From: Chamaelirium japonicum
Taxonomy: Eukaryota > Streptophyta > Magnoliopsida > Liliales > Melanthiaceae
Length of the DNA: 64,000 nucleotides
Reading direction: 5' to 3'
NCBI GenBank assembly: GCA_947650365.1
Contig: OX393553.1
Location: 39,652,449 to 39,716,448 of the forward strand
In this document: in pieces, positions 1-11,300 of the stretch
Position numbering within the stretch: position 1 is the stretch's first letter
How the letters are laid out: every line of letters starts with the position of its first letter
Position numbers and translations under genes: made by a program
The notes under the pieces: generated by a model
Told to the model about the DNA's origin: nothing
The model's input: the letters and a program-made list of their open reading frames with translations, nothing else
Databases searched by the model: none

Positions 1-63
1 CCACAAGGTTAGGTTATTGATGTTCCTTTCAGAAGGGTGGGAGGGAGGGGAGGGAGAGCTCAC

Positions 64-307
64 GTGGTTGAGGAATTTGGAGAATGGAAGGGTGGCGGCG
101 GAGTGGTGGGGGAGGTTGCTGCCGTCGACGCCGCCTCCGGCTGCGCCGCCCCAGAAGAAGGGGTTCGCGTCTAGTAGGACCACGAGCAGGCTGACATCGT
201 CTGTGGTTGCATGGAAGGAGAAAGGGATTAGAGAGAGATAGGGAATCCGACGAAGGGGAGAAGCAGCAACGCCTACCGGAGTAGAGCTTCGACGAAACGG
301 AGGCCAT
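64..307 (-). CDS. TFB4: TFIIH core subunit TFB4/p34, first two coding exons (partial gene)
   Basis: Exon 1 is 307-277 (31 nt) and exon 2 is 200-64 on the minus strand. The intron between them starts GTAGG and ends CCACAG. A GTGAGC donor follows exon 2 and the gene continues off the left edge. The 56 residues begin MASVSSKLYSDDVSLLVVLL and go on to DANPFFWGG, a Gly-rich insert, and LPFSKFLNH. This is the start of the vWA-like Tfb4/p34 domain. As I recall the Arabidopsis protein, it begins almost identically (SKLYSDDVSLLVVLLDTNP). By family knowledge TFB4 pairs with p44 in the TFIIH core and acts in RNA polymerase II initiation and nucleotide excision repair. The start is chosen at the ATG that gives the conserved N-terminus; the longer open frame upstream has no family support. 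The Gly/Ala insert (about residues 28-46) may be lineage-specific. The C-terminal zinc-binding region is outside the window. Confidence 0.85.
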
Positions 308-505
308 GGTTGGTCGTGCCGACCGGCACCGCCGTGGAGAGGGCGGGAGACGTGGAATACTGGTGAGTATCGGCTGACCCGACGGAGTGCGGGGCGGTTC
401 GTCTGCTTTAGGGCCGCCGAAAAACCCAAGGCGCGGTCCAAACACCCGCTGGTTTCAGCTCCCGGTGGATTGAGCTTGTTGGCACCCGCAATTTTTTTTG
501 GCGCC

Positions 506-1018
506 CAGATTTTTTTTTAAGGGGGATATTAACTATAGACCCACTATAACAGTGTTTATTTACATTTAGTCCAGCCAATAATTTTGGTTTTATGCAATGA
601 GCAGCGGCAACGAGAAACACCACCATTCAGCTCAAGTTAAGAAATTCTAGTCTATGGTTCATCCCATGGCCCATATATTTTGTGTTTAGGGTTAGGTTTA
701 GGTTCGGTTCGACGGCGACGAGCAGTGATTCGGTGGTTTAGGTTCAGATCGGCGACGGTAACGGGCGGATCCGGCGACGGCGAGGTGGTTTAGAGGTTCG
801 TTGGTTCGATTGATTCGGTGACATGCAAAAGAAAATTTAAAATACTATGGAGGGTATTTTCGTCCATAGCATTTCAAACTCCTTTAGCTTAAAGGATTTG
901 TTTATCAGGACCGCTCACACATTCCCCCTCTTTTTTATTAAGGGGGTATTAGCTATAGGGCCACTATAACAGCGTTGATTTACATTTAGTCCGGCCAATA
1001 ATTTTTGTTTTTATGCGG
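506..1018. repeat. Direct repeat of about 90 bp, two copies 0.43 kb apart
   Basis: The block at about 506-600 (AAGGGGGATATTAACTATAG, then CCACTATAACAG, then TTTAGTCCAGCCAATAAT) recurs at about 932-1018 with roughly 10-15% differences. Both copies are preceded by a T-rich run. They may be the matching ends of two copies of one mobile element or the remains of terminal repeats. I saw no coding sequence between them and no target duplication. Confidence 0.5.
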
Positions 1019-1164
1019 TCCACGAAATGATTTCAAATTAAGAGACAATTCATGTATAACCATTGTAGGCTTAAGGGATTTTTTGCTAACCATTTTTTTT
1101 TTTAAATACCAAATATGCCAATGGGATACTCTTCCACATAAATCACTGCACTTACTAATGTCAT

Positions 1165-1285
1165 TGTTGCTACAGTGATTTCAGGGTTGCTGGAGTGATT
1201 TCGGACTACTACAGTGATTTTGGACCGCTAAAGTATTTTTGGGCTTCTATAGTGATTTCAGACTGCTATAGAGATTTGAGTTAGG
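1165..1285. repeat. Degenerate tandem repeat, unit about 27-29 bp
   Basis: Four to five imperfect units of the form TGCTACAGTGATTTCAGG follow one another, with the ACTGCTA/AGTGATTT core varied in each unit. No function is suggested by the sequence. Confidence 0.5.
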
Positions 1286-1480
1286 GTTTACTGTTAGGAG
1301 TATAGAGTTTAGAGTTAGGGTTCATTATTTAGGGTATAGAATTAGAATTTTGGTTCACTATTAGGGGTATAGAAGTAGGGTTAGGTTCCCTGTTTAGGGT
1401 ATATAATTAGGATTAGGGTTAGGTTTAGGGCATAGAATTAGGGTTAGGGTTAGGGTTAGGTTTAGGGTTCACTGTTTAGG
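1286..1480 (+). repeat. Degenerate telomere-like tract (TTAGGG/TTTAGGG motifs)
   Basis: Many GGGTTTAG, TTAGGG and TTTAGGG motifs sit in an otherwise irregular AT-rich tract. The best run, near 1437-1465, has three consecutive TTAGGG units followed by TTTAGGG. It is too imperfect to be a telomere. It could be an interstitial telomere-like tract or simple-sequence drift. Confidence 0.4.
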
Positions 1481-2317
1481 ATATAGAAGTAGGGCTCCGA
1501 AATGTTTTTGTCATGGTTTAACTATATGGTAAATGAAGGGCATATGTGTCATTTTATAAGTTGTTGGACCTGTTGCAAGCACATCTTTTATATTTGTTTG
1601 GTCGGGAATAGACTGTTATTAAATGGACCCAGTGCAGTCTCTCTCCTCCCCTTCCCTTTTTTTTTTTTTTGTTGTTAGGGTGGGAGGGGGGGGTGTAATA
1701 TGCATTGAGCCTTTGTAGGAGATGGTATATTAGCTGAAGGACAAAACATTTGGGTTTAATGTAAAGTCGCTCCCAAAGACATGTTTCTACAGCAAGTCCC
1801 AATAAAAAATATTGACTTTTTCAATTCTTTAAATGACAAAACTGCCCTGCCCCCCCCCCCCCAAAAAAAAAAAAACAAAAACAAAAGAGCAATTTGTCTC
1901 CATCAAGAGTAACAGTTCGGTTTGATACGAGTATCACTTAGCCAAATTGATATTATTGCTACAATGAAATGACTGTAAAAATATTATCAACTATGTTTGG
2001 TAAGAGTATCATCTAGCCATAGTTATATTGTTACTACAATGATGTCACTGATTTGAAGAGGTAAAAGACGAGTCGGTGACTTGCTATAGCATGTGCTACT
2101 CGGGAGGGGTTTGGTGCAATATTGAAACATTGTCTAAAATTTAGCTAATATAGCATTTGCTAAAAGGATTGAAGGCTAAGTGCGTTATTGAAAGCGATGC
2201 CTTAATTGATTATCGCCAACTTACTAATAAAGATATTGGGATCCCCTTGAAGATCCTTGCAATCATTCAAGATTGTAGGGAACAAGTTAGGCTCAAATCT
2301 ATGATTACAGTGGTTTA

Positions 2318-2612
2318 CTATAAAGAAACCTGGGCAATGCATGAATGTGCTTGATACACGCCATTTGGTAAAGACGACATCACAACTGTTCGAAGAAATG
2401 TGAAATCTGAAGTGAGTGTGATTCACCTATTAGAGAGATAGATTAACATCAAATGAACATTAAATGTCATTGAATGAAAATCTATCATCTTATGGTAGGT
2501 TTTTAAATGAATTTAAAAAAGAGCCGCGTTCACACACGAAAGAAGAATTCTAGTTTTTTAAAAGACGTCCACGTGTCACAACACGAGAGAGAGGCTTCCA
2601 TTTTAGTATAGA
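2318..2612 (-). mobile_element. Non-autonomous Helitron relic (copy H0)
   Basis: This is a copy of the roughly 300 bp Helitron family that forms the array at 20.5-24.8 kb. On the minus strand the 5' terminus reads TCTATACTAAAATGG. The interior carries the shared GACGTCC-ACGTGTCACAACACG block. The 3' end has a decayed hairpin (GCATTGCCCAGG) and a mutated CTAG (ATAG). It is flanked by A and T as Helitrons require. The decayed 3' terminus suggests it is older than copies H1, H2 and H4. Confidence 0.65.
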
Positions 2613-3376
2613 TATATATATAGATTTAGATGCGTCAAGATTAGCTAATGGAGCAGCCCATGCATTAGCCCAATTTGCAGCTACCACATCTACTAATACT
2701 ACTCCTGACTTTTGCACGACACTTACACGTTTTATATTTTTCTTTTTTATGAAGAATCATAGACTCTGAAATCCCATCCAATGAGCTTCTTTTCGGAGAG
2801 AGTGAGAGATAGAGGCGGCGGCCGACCGTGGGTGGTTGTGACTAGTGGTAAATCCAGAAACTCTAAAATCGTAAAATTTAGTAGGCCATTTGTAAAGATT
2901 TTTTTGATATTTTTTTAAAAAACCACAAAAGGGCTGTTAAAAAAAATTTACCAACTTTGGGAGGGGGGCTATGACCCCCTTTGGTTCTGGCCTTGGTGGT
3001 GGTTGTGACGGTGGTGGGTGATGGCGGCAACGATATAGGTGATTGGCAACTGGCTACGATGATGGCCGGCGACAACACCCAATTTGCAACTCATGCACAA
3101 ATTTTTGACCTAAAAAAAAAATGGTGAGGTTGGAACTTCACAAGGAGTCTCAAAGGCATCATATTTGTTTGGGTGCAAAAATTACACAACACGGGTTGCT
3201 ACTTAGTCCCTACACAACACGGCAGCTCCCCCAACCAATCAGTGTGTGATTTGTAAACTTTCAGGCAGTACCCCCATCCTAACGAGTGCCGCTCATCTCC
3301 AGTTGACGTTCCCTCGGTTCGCCACGGTTGGCGCGCCAGCCGTCCGATGGCGGCTGAGTGCTATCACCCGCTTCCA

Positions 3377-3806
3377 TATATAGTGTCTCTCCGCCCCACT
3401 CTCATCCTCGCCGTGGAAATCGCTTCGTCCTCCCCGGAGAGCCGCCGCAGTCTCCTGGTCTATCCGTTGATCTGGCCCCTTCCCTCCTAGGGCTTCGTCC
3501 CCATCGCGCCTAATCCCCTCTCCTTATCCGGACTAGGGTTCTGCATGCGATCTCTAGAAGCGGCGCCTTCCACGAATTGAAGAGGCTTTCAGATACCCAG
3601 CATCATCCCGTGGTACGATTCCTGCTATTCCCCTTCATCGGCGGTGTGATCGTTTCTTCTCCCTCCCACCTTCTGCTTAATTTCTGTTTATTCATCGGAA
3701 TCTGCAGGGAATCGTTGTAGCCGCCATTAAAGAGTGGAGAGGAAGAGATTAGTTCGCAATTTTTTTTCTCAACCTTTCTAGGGATTGATCGGGGTCGCGG
3801 GGAGAC
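3377..3806 (+). promoter_or_regulatory. Core promoter and 5' leader of the ARGLU1-like gene
   Basis: A TATATA motif at 3377-3382 lies 25-35 bases before a CT-rich stretch suited to transcription start, about 400 bases upstream of the ATG at 3807. The leader is pyrimidine-rich. It may hold a short 5'UTR intron, with a candidate GT donor near 3613 and a TCTGCAG acceptor near 3708. RNA evidence would be needed to confirm that intron. Confidence 0.4.
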
Positions 3807-6800
3807 ATGCCTCGGACGGTGTCCCGATCGCCATCCTACAGGAGGCGGCGGTCTCCCTCGCCAGTCAGCCACAGGCACAGCAGCAGCAGGAGGAACAGAC
3901 GGGATCGCAGCCGCTCTCCTTATTCATACAGGTGATCTCGAACCTCGCAGCTTGATCTCTCCTTTTTTTTTTATTTACCTTTACTATTTTACCATGTAAT
4001 TTATATTTATTTTATGGTAAAGATCCAAACTTTTATGGTGCATGATCTTGTTCTTGTTGTCCTTGGTCCCCATACGTTGAGGATTACTGGTTTGCATGTA
4101 GAGAGTTTGCATAATTGAGTTCCATAGATTTTTATGAAGTTATGGGCTGCCATTGCTCAAGGGTTTGAATTGTGTCTGAATCACAATGCTTTAGGGATGG
4201 AGAATTAATGGGTTTTAGGTTTCTTCGAAGGAAGGCCGGGTGTTTCTTGTATGGAAAATACTATTTACCCTGAAGCTCTTACCATCCATTCACACAGAAT
4301 GATGTGCCATCCGTTTCACCCAGCCCCGATCAGTGAATCGCACTCAGCCCTGAGCGGCAGGCAAAGTCGCAAAGGGACGTTGTGATTGGATTCCATTTTC
4401 ATTCTGTGTAAACGAATCGGTAAAAGCTTTAATGAAAAGAACATATCTTTAAGATGATGCTTCATGCAAAGATGAACCAAGACATTTGTCATTGATGTCA
4501 TCTCTTAAAGATAGATTGGAGTGATGGTGTCAATGATGAATGTCTTGGTTCATCTTTGCATGAAGCATCATCTTAAAGATAGGTTCTTTTCATTATATAA
4601 GTATGCTTTGTCGTCCCATGTGTGTCCGTGCACAAATTTCATGGTTAATTGGTGTCGATGACAATGACTTAATTCTTCTCTGCTTGAGCCATTGATCTTA
4701 AGGAATAAGGATAGTTTCTGTTCATTATCTAAATATTGCTTCGTTGTTCATGTGTCCATAGTCCATACGCAACTTTTTATGGTCGGTACCCACCAAGTTG
4801 AGATCATATATTTATCTGAACACTGTATTGAAATTAGAACTACTTGCTTATGTGAGTCATAAAGCCTTCAGGGCACTGTTTATGCACAAGCAAGCTATCC
4901 TGCATACTGTCATTCCACTGCTGCGTTAAAAGCAACCTCTTTGGCTGAATACCCCCGGACCTATTCCTTATTAGCTCAAGGCATGACCTTGAACAAATTT
5001 TGGTATATGGCATGAGTCACCTAATACATTCTCGTGTCCAGAAGTATACTGCCTTTTTGTGGAACGTATAAGCAATATCATGCACAAAATTGCAATTGGG
5101 ATGAGACTTTTTTTTCAAGTGCCATTGTTTAAGATTATTGGCTATAATCTTTGCCCAACCGTCAAAGCTATTCGGGTCAGGTATAATTTGTTTAATGTTG
5201 CTTACGATTTCATTTTCAACTATCTTAAGTCAGTAATTTGTCTAACAATAGATCATCTGATGGAATGATAATTTAAGAGCACTTCAATTTTCACCATAAA
5301 TCATCCAATTTGATGATCATTGGAGAGCCTATTGTTTATTTCTATTTGATATAGCATTAGCATGAGAAAATCAACGTGACTATGAATTGTTTTCTAACGA
5401 AAACTGTCCCAGACAAACTTGGTGGAATTATTGAGCTTTATATAAAGGTTTAGGAAAAGGGAAACTGCCAACCGATGTTTAGATTGTCTTGACTGCTTTT
5501 CGTCTATGTTGAACATCTATTTAATTTGCAGGTCCCTATACACATGATATCATATGCATTTATAAAAATCACTTATTCACATTTGTATCACACATCATAT
5601 GCCCCCTTGTTTATACATGGTAATACTAAAACAAATGTATAAAAGGTGGTATCACACTTAGCTGAGGCCTAAAAGGCTTAATATTATTACTATGTTAGGT
5701 AGTTGGTACGCTGAAGTTACTAGACTATTGGAAGTTATATATACCTTTGTTGGACTAAAATTGAAATGGGGTCAACTTAAGGACCGGGGATCAGTTTCGA
5801 GCTGAGTCAATTCACATCTGAAATCTTGAAGGTGAGATGAAAGGAGAGGAATCAAACCACCTACAGGTTTGCATAGTGGCGTCTTTTTACCTCTTTTATC
5901 AGAAATAATGGAACTTAACATAATGCTCTTAAAAGATGTCTTGATCACTCATGTGATATGCGTTTGACTAATTTTCTTTTTAGGTTACTATCTAGGTCAA
6001 TGTTAAATGGTACTCATAATGGTTAATAGATTATTTTTCTATGTATTTGTAAGTTTATTGCAAAAATTAGGAATGCACTTAAGTTTGGTAACAATCACAT
6101 TGTTGGTCCACTTTTGCTACTTCATCCATGGTACTGAGTTTAATTACGTTAGGTTGACAACATCTACAATGTTTGAGCGCTTTTAACCGTGTGCATCTTA
6201 TTTGGTTAATCTTCATGTTTGAACCGTCAAATATGGGATTAAAGCTTAGTATTATATTAGGACATTCTTTAACTTGTACTGATGTAAATATCACTGGATA
6301 AGATATCCTAAAAAATCATTCTTAGTGAAATGTTGTAAGAGCTCTTTTTTTCACCTGTCCCAAAATAAGGACCCTTATAAGCAGGTGATGAGTGCCCATG
6401 GTTATCCTTTGGTTGCTTTTGGATTACAAGAGTTTCTTTGATAAAAGATGGAGCATGCAAAGGTTACTCTTAACAATGTCTGAGGTAATTGTATCTGTTA
6501 TATTGTAAGTACACTAGTCTAATATTGTCCTATGCTGGAACTAGGACTTCATCGTCACATATAATGTGTTGGATATTCTCTATATTTGTTGCCTAATTCT
6601 GTGCTATTTTTTTCACCAGGAGAAAAAGCCGATCTCCTTCCCCAAGGTGGCGTGCAAGTCGTTCTCCAACTCCTAGGAGGCGGAAAAGTCGTTCTCCATC
6701 ACCAAAGCGATATAGAAGACAAAGAAGTAGGAGCACCACTAGGTCTCCTATACCCAAGTCTCGAAGCCCTAGTATGGGGTCTCTAGAACGTAAAAATGCC

Positions 6801-8313
6801 ATTGAGAAATTAAGAAAAGAAGAAGAAGAAAAGAAAAGGTATCTAGTTTTCTCCTCCTTTTACAAAAACTGTCTATCAAACTTTGTGATATCCTATTATT
6901 ATTCATTGTAATTGTCTTCTCAAGTCAAAATATTATAAGTGTTATTGACCGTCCATTTAAACCGCTAATTTGAAAATCATATTTGATGAGCTTCAAGGTT
7001 TCAAAACTTGTCAATTTTTTCTGAGGATGATCATCTTGCTATAGATACACTTGCACATCAGAAACATCAATTTATGTATATAGAGGAGCATACAAAGAGA
7101 GCTTCTTTGCATGGGCATACAAAGTCATGCACCTATATATAATTACATATATACATACTAGATACTACTATACTAGTAAGTAGTAACGCACGTGCCTATC
7201 AGCACTATAGTGGCTGCTTTCGACAGCAAAACACATTCGGCTAGTCTACAACGCCAACAATCAATGGGGGCACAACACGTATCAAAACCACATGAAATGT
7301 CATATGAAGGATAACATGTATGAATATACAGTCGTTACCACTTACCAAAGAATGACACGTACGAAAACATAATTTTGAATCATCGGCACACACATGGGCA
7401 TAGAGGAGTTGATGTACGGGGTGCATCATCGCCGCATGATCACAAGCTGAGTCAACACTTGCATGCATCATTAAAAACCAATGGATAGTTGCATGTTGCA
7501 TTAAAAACCAATGGGAGGCGGTCGCAGCCCCACCTCCCATGAGTGGGTGTTGTGGATCGAGAGCGGCGAATGATGATTTGAACTTTCACCTAACAATAAT
7601 AGTCATTTATCAGAGACTACAATTTTCCAAACCAAATGATCTTTTTTTAACAATCGCTTGTTCTTCCAATGAATAGTGGATGACTTGCTGAGGGAGCGTG
7701 GGATGGGACTTCATTTAGGTTCGTCATAGTTCTAGAGTAATTGGGACTTGATGTTTGTTCAATAAAATATGAATGTTAAAGATAAATAACTAGCGTTTAC
7801 CCCCGGCGATACCCGGGCTCCTTTAAGCTAGTGTGGAATAACATCTTAAAATGAATGCACCATGTTGAATAACAACGATTCAAAGACATCCCATGTTAGA
7901 TAATCCCACATCTTGAATGTATTATTGATGCAAAAAAAATCATGCATACAGCACAACAATCCTTAATGGAAAATATGAACGGGTTAAAATTGTCTTCATT
8001 AATTGCTCTTTGATTTCTCATTACACTAATGACAGTTTTCCTTTGGCCTCTTCGTCACACAAATGCTATTCAAATTCCACAAAGTGGTAGTAAAATATGG
8101 AGCGTTTCCAAACAACAATCATCACCGTTCATTGGAATATGATGTGTGAGAACACTAGTGCATGCACGTGTCGATTGGCACGCAGTGGGCGCCTTCGGTG
8201 CGACACAAGTCTCGCTAGATCTGACCAGGAGAGAAACGTCGGCGCCACGGGAAGGGAAGGACGCGTCGACGATGCCGTTGTTGCTTCCTCTGCCTCTCGA
8301 TCTCTCCCTTGGT

Positions 8314-8370
<57 letters not shown>

Positions 8371-11300
8371 GTTTGGAGGTGGGATGGAAATGACTGGAGT
8401 ATATATTGGCTCTTGATTATGGCAAGACGTGCATGTATGTTCTCTCTCTCTCCCTTAATTCTTCCTGAAATTGACAGGAATCTGAAGAGATTTGCATGGT
8501 CAATGGGAGAGATTGTGGCCTCATTAAGAGCTTGCATGCATGGGGTCATAAGAGCTTGCCATGCATGCCTTTTAATCCTCTCTCACGTTTGAATTCTCTC
8601 TCTCATGCATTTGAATTCTCTTTCTTTCTCTCTCCAGACCTTGATCGACGGCCAGATTTATCCCGGTCGTTTTTATTGATGAGGAGTTTTTGATAATGGC
8701 AAACTCGTAGTTATTGTGAATAGATTTAACATGTTATATAGATGTTATTATTAAGAATATTGTTAAAATATGAGTGATAAACAATTAAGCAGTTCAATGG
8801 ATGCACCTGAATATTCGATGAGGGGAGGCTGTGGGCTTGCTAGTTGATGTTGACTGCGACGACAACCTTGATATGAAAAGGATGATTTGATGATGAAAAA
8901 AAATCAGCCCAAAAAAAAGCACAAAAGGGGAACAAAAAGGTCCAAGTATCAATGAATCGGATGCACCTGATGAGGGGTCAACGACGACGACCTTGATTCA
9001 GTGGCGACATACTTCGATGAGCAAATGTGATGATGGGAAAAGTGGAAAACAATAAATTAAGGATAGACATAAGTCTTCTCTCAAACAATATGGGACTAAA
9101 GGAATGATTGGATTCCAATGAGCCAAAAGGTTTCCCTTCAATCCATGAAATTTTTGAATAACCTTTTGGATTTTAAGGGAACTTCTAAATATTTGGGTTC
9201 AAATGAGTCCAAAATTTCAAACAGTTTTGACTCATTTGGTTGACTAAAATAGAACCAACATCAGATTCACAGTCTCTTTTTTTAGTGTCTTTTTTTCTTT
9301 TTGTTTTTTTTGGGGGGGCAGGGGTGGTGGTGGTGGTGGTGGATCCATGAGGTACCACATGACTCAAAACCTTGATACTATAGAGTAATATGATTCAAAA
9401 TGTCAATAGTGTGACAAAAGTAACATCATCCATCACCCATAACAAATATAAGGCTATTGTTCAATCGAACATAATGATAACATAAGCCATAATAACCACT
9501 GTTTATCCATCTAAGCTTTTAAGTCCACATTGTCTTGCACTTGCCCTTCTTCCTTGCTGGCGCAACCACCACCACTAACATTGTTTAGAATAATCATCAT
9601 ACGGAAAATAAAAATCCTCATCCATAGTCTCCTCAAAATTAGCTTCCTCTTTCTCACTCATTGGTGGCCATCTATTTTTCTAGGACTGACTCGTGCTTGT
9701 GTTCTCATGGTCATCTATTTTTCTAGGACTGACTTGTGCTTGTGTTCTCATAGTCATCTATTTTTCTAGGACTGACTTGTCCACGTGTTCTCATGGTCAT
9801 CCTCGATCTTTCGTAACTTCCAATGGACATCGAAGCAACCATAATTTCATCTACATTAGCTTTTCTCATATGCTTAACTTGGAAAACATACTCCTTTCTC
9901 AAGTTGTGGCTAAATCTTTTTTAATAAACTAACCACTTATGAGAGTGGTCATGCTCATCAACTAAGATTTTAAATGTCGATTTTGATGGTGATTTTGGTC
10001 AAACAAAAAAGAAAAAAAATTTGGATTTTGGATAAATGTTGGAAATTTTGGGTTTTAAGAAAAAAAAATTGATTAAAATTTTAGCAAATGTTGATCAATT
10101 TGAATTGATTTCGGTTGATTTTGATCAAATTTTGAAATTTTCAATTAGTTTGGTCAAATTTCTATTGAATTCACATATGAATCCAATTCCTTAAATTAAG
10201 CAACATCTATCCAAGATTTAAAACTCGGATATCGGTACCGGTATCGGTCGGCGTCGAACCGTTCAAACCAGCCGGTTCGTGCCGGTTCCGGTTGAACCGG
10301 TATCGGCACTTTTTTTTATTTTTTTAAATTGTAAAAAATTTAAAAAAATCTTTAAAAATTCTAAAAAATTCTAAAAATTTAGAAAATAAATATAAAAAAT
10401 TTAAAAATAAATATTAGTAGGAGTTACGACTTAGGCTAGGCCGCTAGGGTTAGTTTTAGACTTTTAGTCTTTTAGAAATTTTAGGGTTAGAAATTTTAGG
10501 GTCAGGAGTCAGGAGCAAGACTATTTAGGGGCCATGGCTTTAGAGTTTATGCCCGTTGGTTTAGGAATTAGGATTTTAGAGTTATGAACTTATGAGTCTT
10601 ATGACTCTTATAATTTATTATTTATGAGTTTATGACTTACGAGTTATGACTTATGATTTATGAATTATGATATGACTTATGAGTTATAAATTTATAATAT
10701 ATGAATAATGATTTATGAAGTTATGAGTCTTAGACTCTCAAAAGTCAGACCTCAGTAGTTAGGAACTTAGGAGTTTTAGAACTTATGACTTATGAGTCTT
10801 GTGACTTATGAGCAGGGTTTCAAATCTCGGCCGGCCGAGCCAAGTCGAACATCCGGGACCGAAACCAGACTGAACCGGCTGGTACCAAACCGTACCGGAC
10901 CGAACCGACCGAGTCAGGTAGGTATCGGCCGGTATGAACCGGTACCGGCCGGTTCAGGCCCTACTCGACAGCATTAGTGGGGTGGGTGGGTTTTGGCTGA
11001 TTTTTTTTTGTTTTTTTCCCTTGGATTCCTCTCTCCACATGGCTGAACATGGATTCCCAGCCATTGCATGTGGAGGGGGGCATTATTAGCTTTGGTCCCT
11101 CCAAAGTCTTTTATTTATTAAGTGGGAGGGGGGGATATAAAGGCTATATAAACCCCCCCAAACCCATTCCATGTCACAACCATTCACCAATACCATCAGT
11201 ATCACTACTCCGCCACTCTCGAGTCTCCACATTCCACAACTTGCAAAGTTGCAAGAAAAGTGAGGAGAGAAAGAAAAAAGAGAGGAGAGGAAAGAAAGAG

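Larger units (their letters stand above)
308..3376. other. Intergenic spacer between divergent TFB4 and ARGLU1-like genes
   Basis: No gene was found in this 3.1 kb. It holds a diverged direct repeat, short tandem repeats, degenerate TTAGGG-like tracts, one Helitron relic and several mononucleotide runs, all listed separately. The two genes are transcribed away from each other, so the spacer must hold both promoters. Open frames here are short and resemble no family I know. Confidence 0.6.

Noticed and set aside
8097-8592. Long overlapping frames (98-159 residues) on both strands around the CT run
   Set aside because: They are produced by the (CT)n microsatellite, with Ser/Leu and Arg/Glu repeats; there is no domain or splice support, and they lie inside ARGLU1 intron 2.
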